Shown: piece after piece, positions 32,189 to 40,576 of the stretch | How positions within the stretch are numbered: position 1 is the first letter of the stretch | How the letters are laid out: each line of letters starts with the position of its first letter | NCBI GenBank assembly: GCA_017644045.1 | Contig: JAEPMI010000004.1 | Coordinates: forward strand, 330,014 to 394,013 | DNA: 64,000 nucleotides | Direction of reading: 5' to 3' | DNA from: Deltaproteobacteria bacterium | GTDB taxonomy: Bacteria; Myxococcota_A; Polyangia; Polyangiales; Houyiibacteriaceae | Notes under the pieces: model-generated | Database searches by the model: none | Seen by the model: the letters and a program-made list of their open reading frames with translations, nothing else | Told to the model about the DNA's origin: nothing | Position numbers and translations under genes: made by a program

Positions 32189-34237
32189 TCAGCCCTCTTC
32201 GAGAGCGCGATCGATCGCGGTCTTGAAGGCCTCGAAGGGCTGCGCGCCCTGGAGGAGCCGGCCGTTGATGAAGAAGCTCGGCGTGCCGATGCGGGCCCCG
32301 GCCTCACGGACGGCCTCCATGTCGGCGTCGACGGCGGCCTTGTGACGCTCGCTGTCGAGGGCCTGGCGGAACTGGCCCATGTTGATGCCACCGACCTGCT
32401 GAGCGTACTGCTCGAGGTTCGCGCGCTCGAGGGCGCGCTGGTTCTCGAAGAGGAGGTCGTGGTAGGCCCAGAACTTCTCGCTGCCACCCTGACGGAAGAC
32501 CTCGAGCGACGCCTGAGCGGCGAGGTGGGCCTTGTCGTGGAAGGGCAGCGGGTAGTTGCGCCACACGATGCGCACGCGGTTGCCGTACTCACGCATGATC
32601 TGCTGCACGGTGGGGTTCACGCGGGAGCAGAAGGGGCACTGGAAGTCCGAGAACTCCTGGATGACGACCTGCGCGTTGGCGGCACCCTTGGAGGGCGCGT
32701 TGCGCGGGACGGCGATCTCGTAGACCTGGTCCGCCGGCGGAGCGGCGGGGCGGTCCGGAGCGGCGGCGGCGCCGGCGGGCGGCGCGATGGTCTGCGGCGA
32801 GGTCGCGCCGTTGCGAATGGTGTTGGCGTAGACCTGACCGCGGGGGGTGCCGGCGGCGACCATGCGGCGAGCCTTGGCGAGCTCCTCGTCGATGACCGAC
32901 TTGAAGGCCTGGATGGGCTGCGCGCCGCGGAGGTTGCGACCGTTGATGAAGAAGCTCGGCGTGCCGGTGGCGCCCATCTGACGGGCGATGGCCTGCTGAG
33001 CGGTGATGGCGGCCTGGTGCTCGTTGTTGTCGAGCGCGGCGCGGAACTGACCCATGTTCAGGCCGAGCTCCTGGGCGTAGCTCTCGAGGTTCTCGCGGGT
33101 GAGCGCGCGCTGGTTCTCGAAGAGCTTGGCGTGCATCTGCCAGAACTTGGCGTCGCCGCCCTGCTGGTACGCCTCGAGGGCGGCCTGCGCGGCGGGGCCG
33201 GCGTTCTGGTGGAAGGGCAGCGGGTTGTTCATCCAGATGACGCGGACGTCGTTGCCGTAGTCCTCCATGATCTGGTTGACGGTGGGCTCGACGCGACCGC
33301 AGAACGGGCACTCGAAGTCCGAGAACTCGACGATGGTCACGAGCGCGTCGTCCGGGCCCTTCTGCGGGAGGAGGTCACCGGTGACCTCGACCTTGTAGAC
33401 GGCGTTGGGGTCCGGCTGCGGGCGGGCGTTGGCGGCCTGCTGCTGCTGGGGGGGCGCGGCGCTGGTCTTACCGTTGCGCACGATCGCGTTGTAGAGACCG
33501 GCGCGCGGGGTGCCGGCGGCGAGCTGCGCCTCGGCGTGCGCGATCTGGGCGTCGATGATGGTCTTGAAGGCCTCGAAGGGCTGCGCGCCCTGAACCTGCA
33601 CACCGTTGATGAAGAAGTTCGGCGTGCCGCGCGCGCCGATCGAGTTGGCGAGCTCCATGTCCGCCTCGATCTGGTCCTTGTGCTCCTCGTTATCGAGGGC
33701 GGCACGAACCTGGGCCATGTCGAGACCGACCTGCTGAGCGTACTGCTCGAGGTTGGCGCGCTCGAGGGAGCGCTGGTTCTCGAAGAGGACGTCGTGAAGC
33801 TGCCAGAACTTCTCGTCGCCGCCCTGCTCGTAGGCCTCCATCGCGAGGATGGCGGCCGGCATGGCGTTCTGGTGGAAGGGAAGAACGTTGTTCTTCCAGA
33901 CGATGCGAACCTTGCCCTCGTACTCGTTGAGGATCCGCGACGTGGTCGGGAGCACTCGCGAGCAGAAGGGGCACTGGAACTCCGAGAACTCGACGATGGT
34001 GACGAGCGCGTCGGCCGGTCCCTTCGACGGGTTGTGGTCCGCGAGGGGAACGCGGAAGCGATCGGCATCGCTGCCGTCGCCCTCGGGCATGGGGGCGCCG
34101 GCGCCGCGACCGCCCTCTCCTTCGATGGTAACGTCGGCGACTTCGTCTCCGTCGCCGTCGCCTCCGCTGAGGTTTCCGATCAGGAAACCGCCGACGAACG
34201 CGATCATGATCGCGATGACTGCTGAGCCTTTACTCAT
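32189..34237 (-). CDS. Membrane-anchored protein with three DsbA-type thioredoxin domains (second copy)
   Basis: 682 residues from ATG 34237, preceded by AAGGA. The N-terminal hydrophobic helix (about 6-24) lacks a clear cleavage site or lipobox, so it is probably a membrane anchor. Three tandem domains carry CPFC at 89/92, 310/313 and 534/537, cis-proline loops GARGTPNFFING, GATGTPSFFING and RIGTPSFFING, and linkers rich in Ala, Pro and Gln. Domains 1 and 3 share near-identical DNA stretches, pointing to recent duplication or gene conversion. It has its own terminator and is likely a separate transcription unit. Confidence 0.93.
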   Translation of the reverse strand: MSKGSAVIAIMIAFVGGFLIGNLSGGDGDGDEVADVTIEGEGGRGAGAPMPEGDGSDADRFRVPLADHNPSKGPADALVTIVEFSEFQCPFCSRVLPTTSRILNEYEGKVRIVWKNNVLPFHQNAMPAAILAMEAYEQGGDEKFWQLHDVLFENQRSLERANLEQYAQQVGLDMAQVRAALDNEEHKDQIEADMELANSIGARGTPNFFINGVQVQGAQPFEAFKTIIDAQIAHAEAQLAAGTPRAGLYNAIVRNGKTSAAPPQQQQAANARPQPDPNAVYKVEVTGDLLPQKGPDDALVTIVEFSDFECPFCGRVEPTVNQIMEDYGNDVRVIWMNNPLPFHQNAGPAAQAALEAYQQGGDAKFWQMHAKLFENQRALTRENLESYAQELGLNMGQFRAALDNNEHQAAITAQQAIARQMGATGTPSFFINGRNLRGAQPIQAFKSVIDEELAKARRMVAAGTPRGQVYANTIRNGATSPQTIAPPAGAAAAPDRPAAPPADQVYEIAVPRNAPSKGAANAQVVIQEFSDFQCPFCSRVNPTVQQIMREYGNRVRIVWRNYPLPFHDKAHLAAQASLEVFRQGGSEKFWAYHDLLFENQRALERANLEQYAQQVGGINMGQFRQALDSERHKAAVDADMEAVREAGARIGTPSFFINGRLLQGAQPFEAFKTAIDRALEEG

Positions 34238-34431
34238 GGTTTTCGATTCCTTGTGACATGGGGGCGCCCGGCGGCCTCTCTGGCTCGCGCGTGACGCCAT
34301 GGTTGTGGGTGGAGTGGTCGAGCCCGCCTGCGCGGGCGCGCGCCTCGATCCCGCCGCTCGGACGAGCGACGCGTGCACGACTGCGACCGCGGACAGCCGC
34401 GACCGGTCGTGGGGCTATGACGAGGCGCGCC

Positions 34432-34929
34432 TCAGGCGCGCGGGGGGCGCTCGATGGAGCGACGTGCGCCGCGCGCGGCGCGGAGCCCTTCGGGATCGAA
34501 GGGCCGAAGCTGAATCGGGGCCGGGTCGTGCGCGACGTCGGTCGACGCGACGGCCGCCGGCGGCGGGGAGCTCACCTCCGGCGCGATGGGCGTGCCGGTG
34601 CCCGGCGAGCAGCGCGGGTCGTTCGAGCCTTCGCACCAGAGCACCTGCTCGGGCGACGGCTTCTGGCCGGTCGCGACCACCACGAAGAGCGGCACGCTGC
34701 TGAGCTCCTCCACGGGACGCGAGAGCGCGTCGGCGCCCATGGTCGGCTCGGAGGCCGGAGCGTCGACGTCGTACGCGACGAAGGGGCTGAGCGGCAGCGC
34801 CGGCGCCTCGGCGCCGAGGTCACCCGTGGCGGGCTCGACTCCCGCCAGGCACACGCAGGGGTCCGCATCGGCCGACGAGGTCGGGCCGAGCAACGCCATA
34901 GCGGTCGCGCCAGCGAGGAGGAAGCGCAT
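34432..34929 (-). CDS. Small secreted protein, unknown
   Basis: 165 residues. A signal peptide (MRFLLAGATAMALLGPTSSADA) is followed by CVCLAG, a Pro/Ala/Glu/Ser-rich mature part with four Cys, and a basic, disordered end. No family recognised. An inverted repeat GCGCGCC/GGCGCGC at about 34423-34439 overlaps its stop and may help termination. Confidence 0.6.
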   Translation of the reverse strand: MRFLLAGATAMALLGPTSSADADPCVCLAGVEPATGDLGAEAPALPLSPFVAYDVDAPASEPTMGADALSRPVEELSSVPLFVVVATGQKPSPEQVLWCEGSNDPRCSPGTGTPIAPEVSSPPPAAVASTDVAHDPAPIQLRPFDPEGLRAARGARRSIERPPRA

Positions 34930-35219
34930 TCGGGCGGCAGCTTACCCAGTCGCCGCGGCAACGCAAGGGAGCGGGCGAGCAGTGGTCGGGTGCGACAACG
35001 ACTCGCGATGGGGGCGCGACCATCCAGCGGCAGCGATTCCCGTGAGGCTGGATTCTCACGGGTCGGAAGCAGCCACACTTTTTCTCGCCTCCCAGGGAAT
35101 GGACTTCGGTCCGATGCGTTGCACCCATACCGGCGGGCGGCACCTGCAGTCCTCTCCCACCCACCCCATCGGTCCACCAACCGAGCTGATGTGCGCGCCC
35201 GCCGGTACTACCAACGCCC
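34930..35219. other. Intergenic stretch, no gene seen
   Basis: 290 bases between two minus-strand genes. Open frames here are short and lack a ribosome site or the local codon bias. A weak promoter-like TTGCGT, 16 bases, TAAGCT lies on the minus strand just before 34929. I see nothing else. Confidence 0.4.
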
Positions 35220-36371
35220 TCACGGGCGGAGGCGCTGGACGAGGAGCCTCATCGGGTCGTCCACGAAGGGCAGGTCCGGGTCGAGGGGACACTCGCCGGG
35301 CTCGTGCGGGTCACCCGTCCAGGTGAGGCCGACGACGTCGTGGAGCTCCGTGCCCTCGAAGACCACGAAGTCGGCATCCGAGGGGCTGTAGTCGGTCATG
35401 CATCCGCGAGCGACGAGGAACGAGAGCTCGTCGATCCCGTCGCCGTCCCAATCGGTGAGCGTCGCCGAGCGCCGGTCATAGCTCGAGGTGCTGTCGCCAT
35501 CTTCGCAAGGCGCCTCGAGGGAGGTCTCGTGGTCGAGCACCCAGCGCCCACCCCGCCGATGGTGGAACGAGTAGGTCAGCGCCCACCGGCCGGTCGCACG
35601 GTCGAAGGGCGTCTCCTCCACGACGAACGCGTGTTCCCCGGCGCGGTCGCGCCATCGAAAGGCGTCGGTCGCCGTCGCCGCCCGCGGGACGCCCCGCTCG
35701 GCACGACGACGCGCTGGCCGCGCCGCTGGACTCGGGGCGCGCTCACCGAGGTACGAGACGCGCTCCGAGAGGACCGTCCGCCAGCGCGCCCTCACGCCAC
35801 CGACGAGACCCGAGCCCCGGAGGCTCGCGGGCAGCGCTCCGTCACCACCGAGCCCGCAGCGCGGGTACGCCAAGAGGTCGACGCCGTCCTCGTGGGCGAG
35901 GTGGTCCGTGTCGGCTCGACCGCCGCACGCGCTCGGGAGCGGGACGTCGAGCTCCGCGAGTCCGTCGCCGTCGACGTCGGTGAGCACCGGCGCCGCGACG
36001 CCGACCTCGAGCCTCACCGCCGGGCAGCGAAAGGCACGCATGCGCGAGACCCGCAGCTCGTCACCGAGCATCTCGCGCAGGTGGACCACGGCGTGCTCGA
36101 TCGGTCGGTCGCCGTCCGCGCCGCGCGTCGAGCGGACGATCGAGAGCGCGACGGTGTGCTGACCGGCAGCATCGCGGAAGGTGAACGCGCGGGCCAGGTC
36201 GCCCGGAGGCCGAGCCACCTCGGGGATCGCGTCGGGGTCGAGTGGCTCGATGCTCGGCTGCGCCGCAGCGAGCGGCGCCATGAAGACGGCGAGGACGAAG
36301 ACGTGTCGGAGAGCCCACGGTGACGTGGGTCGTGCGCGACGCTTCGCGGAGAAACGACGGTCGGAACGCAT
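35220..36371 (-). CDS. Secreted protein resembling M949_RS01915-type proteins
   Basis: 383 residues from ATG 36371. A long basic N-region precedes a hydrophobic signal segment ending LAAAQP. The mature protein contains two versions of a beta-rich unit: FRDAAGQHTVALSIV followed by LTDVDGDGLAEL, and WRDRAGEHAFVVEE followed by LTDWDGDGIDEL, each with nearby Cys residues. The pairing of RD.AGEH with D.DGDG.aEl resembles the family annotated as M949_RS01915 surface polysaccharide protein, a name with little functional support. It lies 35 bases after the AmgK-like gene and may be co-transcribed with it. Confidence 0.6.
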   Translation of the reverse strand: MRSDRRFSAKRRARPTSPWALRHVFVLAVFMAPLAAAQPSIEPLDPDAIPEVARPPGDLARAFTFRDAAGQHTVALSIVRSTRGADGDRPIEHAVVHLREMLGDELRVSRMRAFRCPAVRLEVGVAAPVLTDVDGDGLAELDVPLPSACGGRADTDHLAHEDGVDLLAYPRCGLGGDGALPASLRGSGLVGGVRARWRTVLSERVSYLGERAPSPAARPARRRAERGVPRAATATDAFRWRDRAGEHAFVVEETPFDRATGRWALTYSFHHRRGGRWVLDHETSLEAPCEDGDSTSSYDRRSATLTDWDGDGIDELSFLVARGCMTDYSPSDADFVVFEGTELHDVVGLTWTGDPHEPGECPLDPDLPFVDDPMRLLVQRLRP

Positions 36372-36406
36372 GATACGCCCGACCAGTGCAAGGCCCGTGC
36401 GCGGGC

Positions 36407-37483
36407 TCAGTACGCGCGGTCGGGCGCGCTGCCGGTGTCGGCCGGAGGCGTGGGCACGTCGTCGGGGAACCCTTCGATCCGGGTCTTCAAGAGCGCGTGG
36501 AGGTCGGCGAGCTCGCTGCCGAGCTGACGGAGCGCGCGGCTCACGTAGACGATGCTCTGTCCGAAGGAGGGCAGGAAGTCGGGGTTGCCTCGCACGCGGT
36601 CGATGTAGACGAAGCGACCCGCGTCCTTGAGCTTCCGCTGCACCGCCACCCGCCAGAAGGTGCGGGCGAAGGCCTGCTGCTGCGCTCCGTCGAAGCCACG
36701 CGCGCGGCCGTAGTACTCGATCATATCCAGCTGCAGCGACTCGTCGAGATCGACATAGGAGTCGCAGAGCAGGGCGACGAGATCGTAGGGCCGGGGTCCC
36801 TGGAGCGCGTCCTGGAAGTCGATGAGCACGAGCTCGTCCCCCTTCCACATCAGATTGCGCGACTGGTAGTCGCGGTGAGTGAAGCCGTGAGGCGCCGCGA
36901 GGATCTGATCGACGAGCGCGTCGGCCGATCCGTCGAAGCGCTTGCGCTGCCCATCGGTGAGGGGCCCGCTCAGCTCCTCGAGGCCCCACTCGCGGAAGTG
37001 GTCCATCTCCCACCGCAGCAGCTCTCGGTCGAAGGCACGGGTCGCCGGAAGCGAATCGGGCGGAAGCTCGGCGCAGGCCGAGTGCAGCTGCGCCAAACGG
37101 TCGACTGCGGCACGGTAGAGCTCCTCGACCTGGTCGGGGTTGGCGATCAGCCGATCCTCGAAGCTCTCGTCGCCGAGGTCTTCGAGGAGGATCACCCGGT
37201 TGGGGAGGTCGACCGCGTAAATGACCGGCACCCGGATCCCTCGCTCGTGGAGCAGCCGACCGACCGAGAGAAAGGGCAGCTCTGCGGGGGGCGGACCGTC
37301 GCCCCCCTCGTCGCTCGCGAAGGCGTCCTCCGGGAGCTGCATCACGATCAGGCTCTCGCCTCCGGCGGGCGTGAGCCGCCAGTAGACCCGGCTCGAGGCC
37401 TGGCCCACGAGCCGATCGAGCTCGAAGGCGGGCACGGGGTCGTGAAGGCGCGAGAGAGCGGGCTCGACGTGGGGGGTGCTCAC
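36407..37483 (-). CDS. AmgK-like aminoglycoside-phosphotransferase-fold sugar kinase
   Basis: 358 residues from GTG 37483. It has the APH kinase fold with Brenner motif HRDYQSRNLM (H203, D205, N210) and metal-binding IDFQDALQGP (D222), close to AmgK (COG3178), the anomeric N-acetylmuramate/N-acetylglucosamine kinase of the cell-wall recycling path in Pseudomonas. The usual partner MurU is not adjacent. The substrate could also be another sugar. A good -10 box lies so close that the transcript may be leaderless. Confidence 0.82.
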   Translation of the reverse strand: MSTPHVEPALSRLHDPVPAFELDRLVGQASSRVYWRLTPAGGESLIVMQLPEDAFASDEGGDGPPPAELPFLSVGRLLHERGIRVPVIYAVDLPNRVILLEDLGDESFEDRLIANPDQVEELYRAAVDRLAQLHSACAELPPDSLPATRAFDRELLRWEMDHFREWGLEELSGPLTDGQRKRFDGSADALVDQILAAPHGFTHRDYQSRNLMWKGDELVLIDFQDALQGPRPYDLVALLCDSYVDLDESLQLDMIEYYGRARGFDGAQQQAFARTFWRVAVQRKLKDAGRFVYIDRVRGNPDFLPSFGQSIVYVSRALRQLGSELADLHALLKTRIEGFPDDVPTPPADTGSAPDRAY

Positions 37484-37489
37484 GGCGCG

Positions 37490-37518
37490 ACTATAGCTCG
37501 GGAGAGAGACGTCCGACC
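37490..37518 (-). promoter_or_regulatory. Putative promoter of the AmgK-like gene
   Basis: On the minus strand TATAGT (37495-37490) is a near-consensus -10, with a weak GGTCGG 17 bases upstream. The predicted start site is at about the GTG start codon, suggesting leaderless mRNA. Confidence 0.35.
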
Positions 37519-37622
37519 GAAGGGAGATCGCTGAATTCCCTGCACGAGGACGAGGACGAGCGCGAATTCGAGGTGGGGGTGTAAGCCCGCGTGGGGGGCG
37601 TCGTTGTCGATGCGGAGGTGCC

Positions 37623-38360
37623 ATGAAGAACTCGCTCACGATCGCCCTGCTCACCCTCGTCCTCGCGCCCGCCCTGGCCAGCGCGCAGCCGACCGTCGAG
37701 GTCATCATCGACGGTCAGCCGCAGCAGCAGCAGCCCCCGCCGCCCGAGCCGCGCGAGCCCTTTCTGGAGGACGACGACGGGCGAGCCGTCGGTGGGTACA
37801 TGGCCTACGGCAACGGCTTCCGGCTCAGCCAGCTCTCGTTCCGCTTCGACGAGGGCTCCGAGATCGCCGGAGTGAACGGCATGGACCTCCAGGTCCCGGA
37901 CCGGGTGAACGTCGGCGGCTTCGGCTTCGGCTTCGGCTACCGCCCGCTGCCCTGGCTTCGGCTGCCGGAGATCCGCTTCCGCCTCGGGGGTGGCGACGCA
38001 CAGACCGAGTGGGCCCCGATGGCGGGCAGCGCCGGGCTGGAAGCCCGTGCGGATCGCGTCCTGGTCGGCTCGGTCGATCTCGTCATCGGCTTCGAGCTGC
38101 CCCTCCGGAAGGTGACCCCCTTCCTCCGCGGCTACGCCACCGCGGGCTTCGCCAGCGTTCGGGCGGACGTGCGCCACGCGGAGCTAGGCGCGCTCGGGTC
38201 CGAGCGCGCCGTGGACGGCTGGGTCGGCGCCGGCGTCGAAGCCGGGTTCAACATCATGTTCCACGAGCACCTCGGATTGACCGTCGCCTACCGGCACGGC
38301 CTCTACGGGCCGGAGACCAGCGGCGCGTTCATCGGCCTGGCGATCCTCGGCGACGATTGA
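37623..38360 (+). CDS. Outer-membrane barrel-like protein
   Basis: 245 residues from ATG 37623 behind a GGAGG ribosome site. A clear signal peptide (ends LASAQP) and a Gln/Pro-rich linker precede beta strands with alternating hydrophobic residues and glycines (VNVGGFGFGFGYRPL, DLVIGFELPL, GYATAGFASVRADV) and a closing GAFIGLAILGDD, the outline of an 8-10 strand barrel. Function unknown. It is divergent from the AmgK-like gene. Confidence 0.75.
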   Translation: MKNSLTIALLTLVLAPALASAQPTVEVIIDGQPQQQQPPPPEPREPFLEDDDGRAVGGYMAYGNGFRLSQLSFRFDEGSEIAGVNGMDLQVPDRVNVGGFGFGFGYRPLPWLRLPEIRFRLGGGDAQTEWAPMAGSAGLEARADRVLVGSVDLVIGFELPLRKVTPFLRGYATAGFASVRADVRHAELGALGSERAVDGWVGAGVEAGFNIMFHEHLGLTVAYRHGLYGPETSGAFIGLAILGDD

Positions 38361-38394
38361 CGGAGACTCGCGCCCAGCGGGTCGGACGCGTACG

Positions 38395-39264
38395 ATGGCG
38401 CCAATGCCTCCGGCGCCCACGCTCCCGACCCCCGGCTCCCTGGTCGAGGGACGCTATCGGGTGGAGAAGAAGCTCGCCGCGGGTGGCATGGGCGCGGTGT
38501 TCCACGCCAGCGACGAGCGAGGCGAAGGGCCGGTGGCGCTCAAGTACCTGCACCCCGAGATCGCCCGCGAAGCGGAGATGCGCCGACGCTTTCGCCGAGA
38601 GGCTTCCATATTGCAGGCCGTCGACCACCCTGCGGTGGTCAAGGTCCGCTCCGTGGGGGAGGACGACGACGGGCTCTCGTTCATGGTCATGGAGCTCCTC
38701 GAAGGCGAGACGCTCCACGCGAGACTCGAACGCGAGCACCAGCTGCCGGTCGAGGCCGTCGCCGCGCTCCTCGACGGCATCGCCTCCGGCCTGGCCGCCG
38801 TCCACGCTCATGGCGTGCTCCATGGCGACCTCAAGCCGGCGAACGTGTTTCTCGCCGAGGGCTCGGGTGAGCGGCGCGTGAAGCTCGTCGACTTCGGCAC
38901 CTCGAAGGTCCACGGGCTCGACCGCCTCACACGCACGGGCGAGGTCATCGGCACCCCCATCTACATGCCGCCCGAGATCCTGACCGGCGATGGCGCCATC
39001 GACGAGGGCATCGACATCTACGCGATGGGCGTGCTGGCCTATCAGTGCCTGGCCGGTGAGCCGCCCTTTCTCGAGCGCCATCCGGGCAAGCTCCTCTTCC
39101 AGATCGTGATGGGCAAGGCGGTGCCCCTCGAGGACGCTCGACCGGGGCTCCCGGAGAAGGTCTACGCGGTCGTGCGAACGGCCATGAGCCCCAAGCGCGA
39201 CGGCCGCTACGCCGAGGCGCCCGCCATGGCTGCGGCGTTCAGGGAGGCCTGCGGATGCGAGTGA
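38395..39264 (+). CDS. Soluble Ser/Thr protein kinase with HGD motif
   Basis: 289 residues, essentially one kinase domain and no membrane helix. It has AAGGMG (28-33), K50, helix-C E69, catalytic loop HGDLKPAN with D145 but Gly in place of the usual Arg, DFG at 166-168 and GTPIYMPPE. A non-RD loop usually means activity without activation-loop phosphorylation (family knowledge). The gene overlaps the next lipoprotein gene by 10 bases and starts a run of five coupled genes ending with a receiver-domain protein. Confidence 0.93.
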   Translation: MAPMPPAPTLPTPGSLVEGRYRVEKKLAAGGMGAVFHASDERGEGPVALKYLHPEIAREAEMRRRFRREASILQAVDHPAVVKVRSVGEDDDGLSFMVMELLEGETLHARLEREHQLPVEAVAALLDGIASGLAAVHAHGVLHGDLKPANVFLAEGSGERRVKLVDFGTSKVHGLDRLTRTGEVIGTPIYMPPEILTGDGAIDEGIDIYAMGVLAYQCLAGEPPFLERHPGKLLFQIVMGKAVPLEDARPGLPEKVYAVVRTAMSPKRDGRYAEAPAMAAAFREACGCE

Positions 39265-39920
39265 GCGTGATTTCGTTGCTGATCGTCGGTTGCGCGTCGG
39301 GCGGCGGAACCCCCGACCCGGCGACCGCGGGTGCGCCGGACGACCCTCCGAGCATGGAGTGCCTGCCCGGCGTGCCCGAGAGCGCACGGGAAGAATTCAG
39401 CCAATCGATGGGCTTCGCGTGGCGGCTGTCCGAAGACGCGTTCGAGCTGGTCGACCCGATCCCTCCGTCGTCCGATGCGGACACCCAGACCGTCCAGGCC
39501 TGGACGGAGGGCCCGCTCCACGAATGGCTCCATCGGAAGAACCACCTCGTCGAGGCGGCCCGCGCGGAGCTGAACGTCGCGGCCGAGGAGAGCCACGATC
39601 AGCGCACCATGGCGGGTGCCCTCGTCGGGCTGCTCTACGAGGACGTCGCGCGCGTGCTGTTGCGCGTGCCCCTGCCGCGCGATCTGGCGAACGAGGAGCC
39701 CATCGTGGTGGAGGCGTTCCGCGACGTGGTCGAGGCACAGGCCCACCCCTACATCGAGCACGCGAAGCGCGCGTTCCGAGCCTGCGCGGCCAACGCCCAG
39801 GCTCACTCGCACCTGCACGCCTGGGCGCACTTCTGCTCGGCGCGCGCGGCCAACCTCCCGCTGACCCGCGGCGAGCGCGAGGCGGAGGGAACGACCGTCG
39901 AAGTCATCGCACCGGAGTGA
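39255..39920 (+). CDS. Lipoprotein of unknown function
   Basis: 221 residues. The start lies inside the kinase gene (10-base overlap). A lipoprotein signal ends LLIVGC at Cys13, followed by a Gly/Pro/Asp linker and an all-helical mature domain with three Cys (near 36, 177 and 194). No named family. Coupling to a kinase gene suggests a periplasmic or outer-membrane partner, though the kinase itself has no membrane segment. Confidence 0.78.
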   Translation: MRVSVISLLIVGCASGGGTPDPATAGAPDDPPSMECLPGVPESAREEFSQSMGFAWRLSEDAFELVDPIPPSSDADTQTVQAWTEGPLHEWLHRKNHLVEAARAELNVAAEESHDQRTMAGALVGLLYEDVARVLLRVPLPRDLANEEPIVVEAFRDVVEAQAHPYIEHAKRAFRACAANAQAHSHLHAWAHFCSARAANLPLTRGEREAEGTTVEVIAPE

Positions 39921-40576
39921 TGGCCGACGAAGACGCGGCGGCGCTCGACGCCCTGATGGAGAGCGATCGGCCGAGCGGGACGCGCGACGCCTTGCTCCGC
40001 TTCACCGCCTTGGTCCGGCAGTGGAGCCAGAAGACCGACCTCGTCCGCGTCCGCACCCCGGACGCGCTGGCGGAGCTGCTCTTCCTCGACGCCCTCCAGC
40101 TGGCGGCCGTGGTGCCGGAAGGCGCGTCGGTGATCGACGTGGGCGCGGGCGCCGGCGCGCCGGGGCTGCCGCTCGCGGTCCTGCGGCCGGACCTCCGGCT
40201 CGTGCTCCTCGAGCCGAGGCGACGGCGGGTGATGTTCATGCGGCTCGCCGCGGGCTCGCTCCAGGTCTCCGACCGGCTCGAGGTCCGCGAAGGGCGCCTG
40301 GACGACCCGCCCTCCCCCGAAACGTGCGGCTTCGACTTCGCGTACTCGCGAGCGACCTTCGCGCCCCCCGAGTGGGTTCGGCGTGGCAGCGCCCTCGCGC
40401 GAGAGGTGGGCGTGCTCCTCGCCCGCGAGGAGCCGCCCGAGCCGACCTCGACCCTGCGCCTCGCCCAGGAACACCCCTATGAAGTCCCCTCGTCCGGCGC
40501 CCCGCGTCGAATCGTCACCTTCGTCACCACGGAAGGCGGGCCAGATGGCCCCGGGCTGGTAGGCTCAGCCCCGTGA
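39920..40576 (+). CDS. rsmG: RsmG-like 16S rRNA methyltransferase
   Basis: 218 residues, the usual RsmG size, from ATG 39920 overlapping the upstream stop by one base. The SAM fold shows VIDVGAGAGAPGLPLA (motif I), RLVLLEPRRRRVMFMR, and FDFAYSRATFAPPEW in the place of the RsmG SRA motif. RsmG makes m7G527 in 16S rRNA and its loss gives low-level streptomycin resistance. It is normally beside mnmG or parA; here it sits in a signalling operon. Because the sequence is divergent, a paralogue with another substrate is possible. Confidence 0.8.
   Translation: MADEDAAALDALMESDRPSGTRDALLRFTALVRQWSQKTDLVRVRTPDALAELLFLDALQLAAVVPEGASVIDVGAGAGAPGLPLAVLRPDLRLVLLEPRRRRVMFMRLAAGSLQVSDRLEVREGRLDDPPSPETCGFDFAYSRATFAPPEWVRRGSALAREVGVLLAREEPPEPTSTLRLAQEHPYEVPSSGAPRRIVTFVTTEGGPDGPGLVGSAP

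Noticed and set aside
32189-34237. CRISPR-like repeated sequence
   Set aside because: The repeats are about 660 bases apart and encode protein domains; there is no short repeat-spacer pattern.
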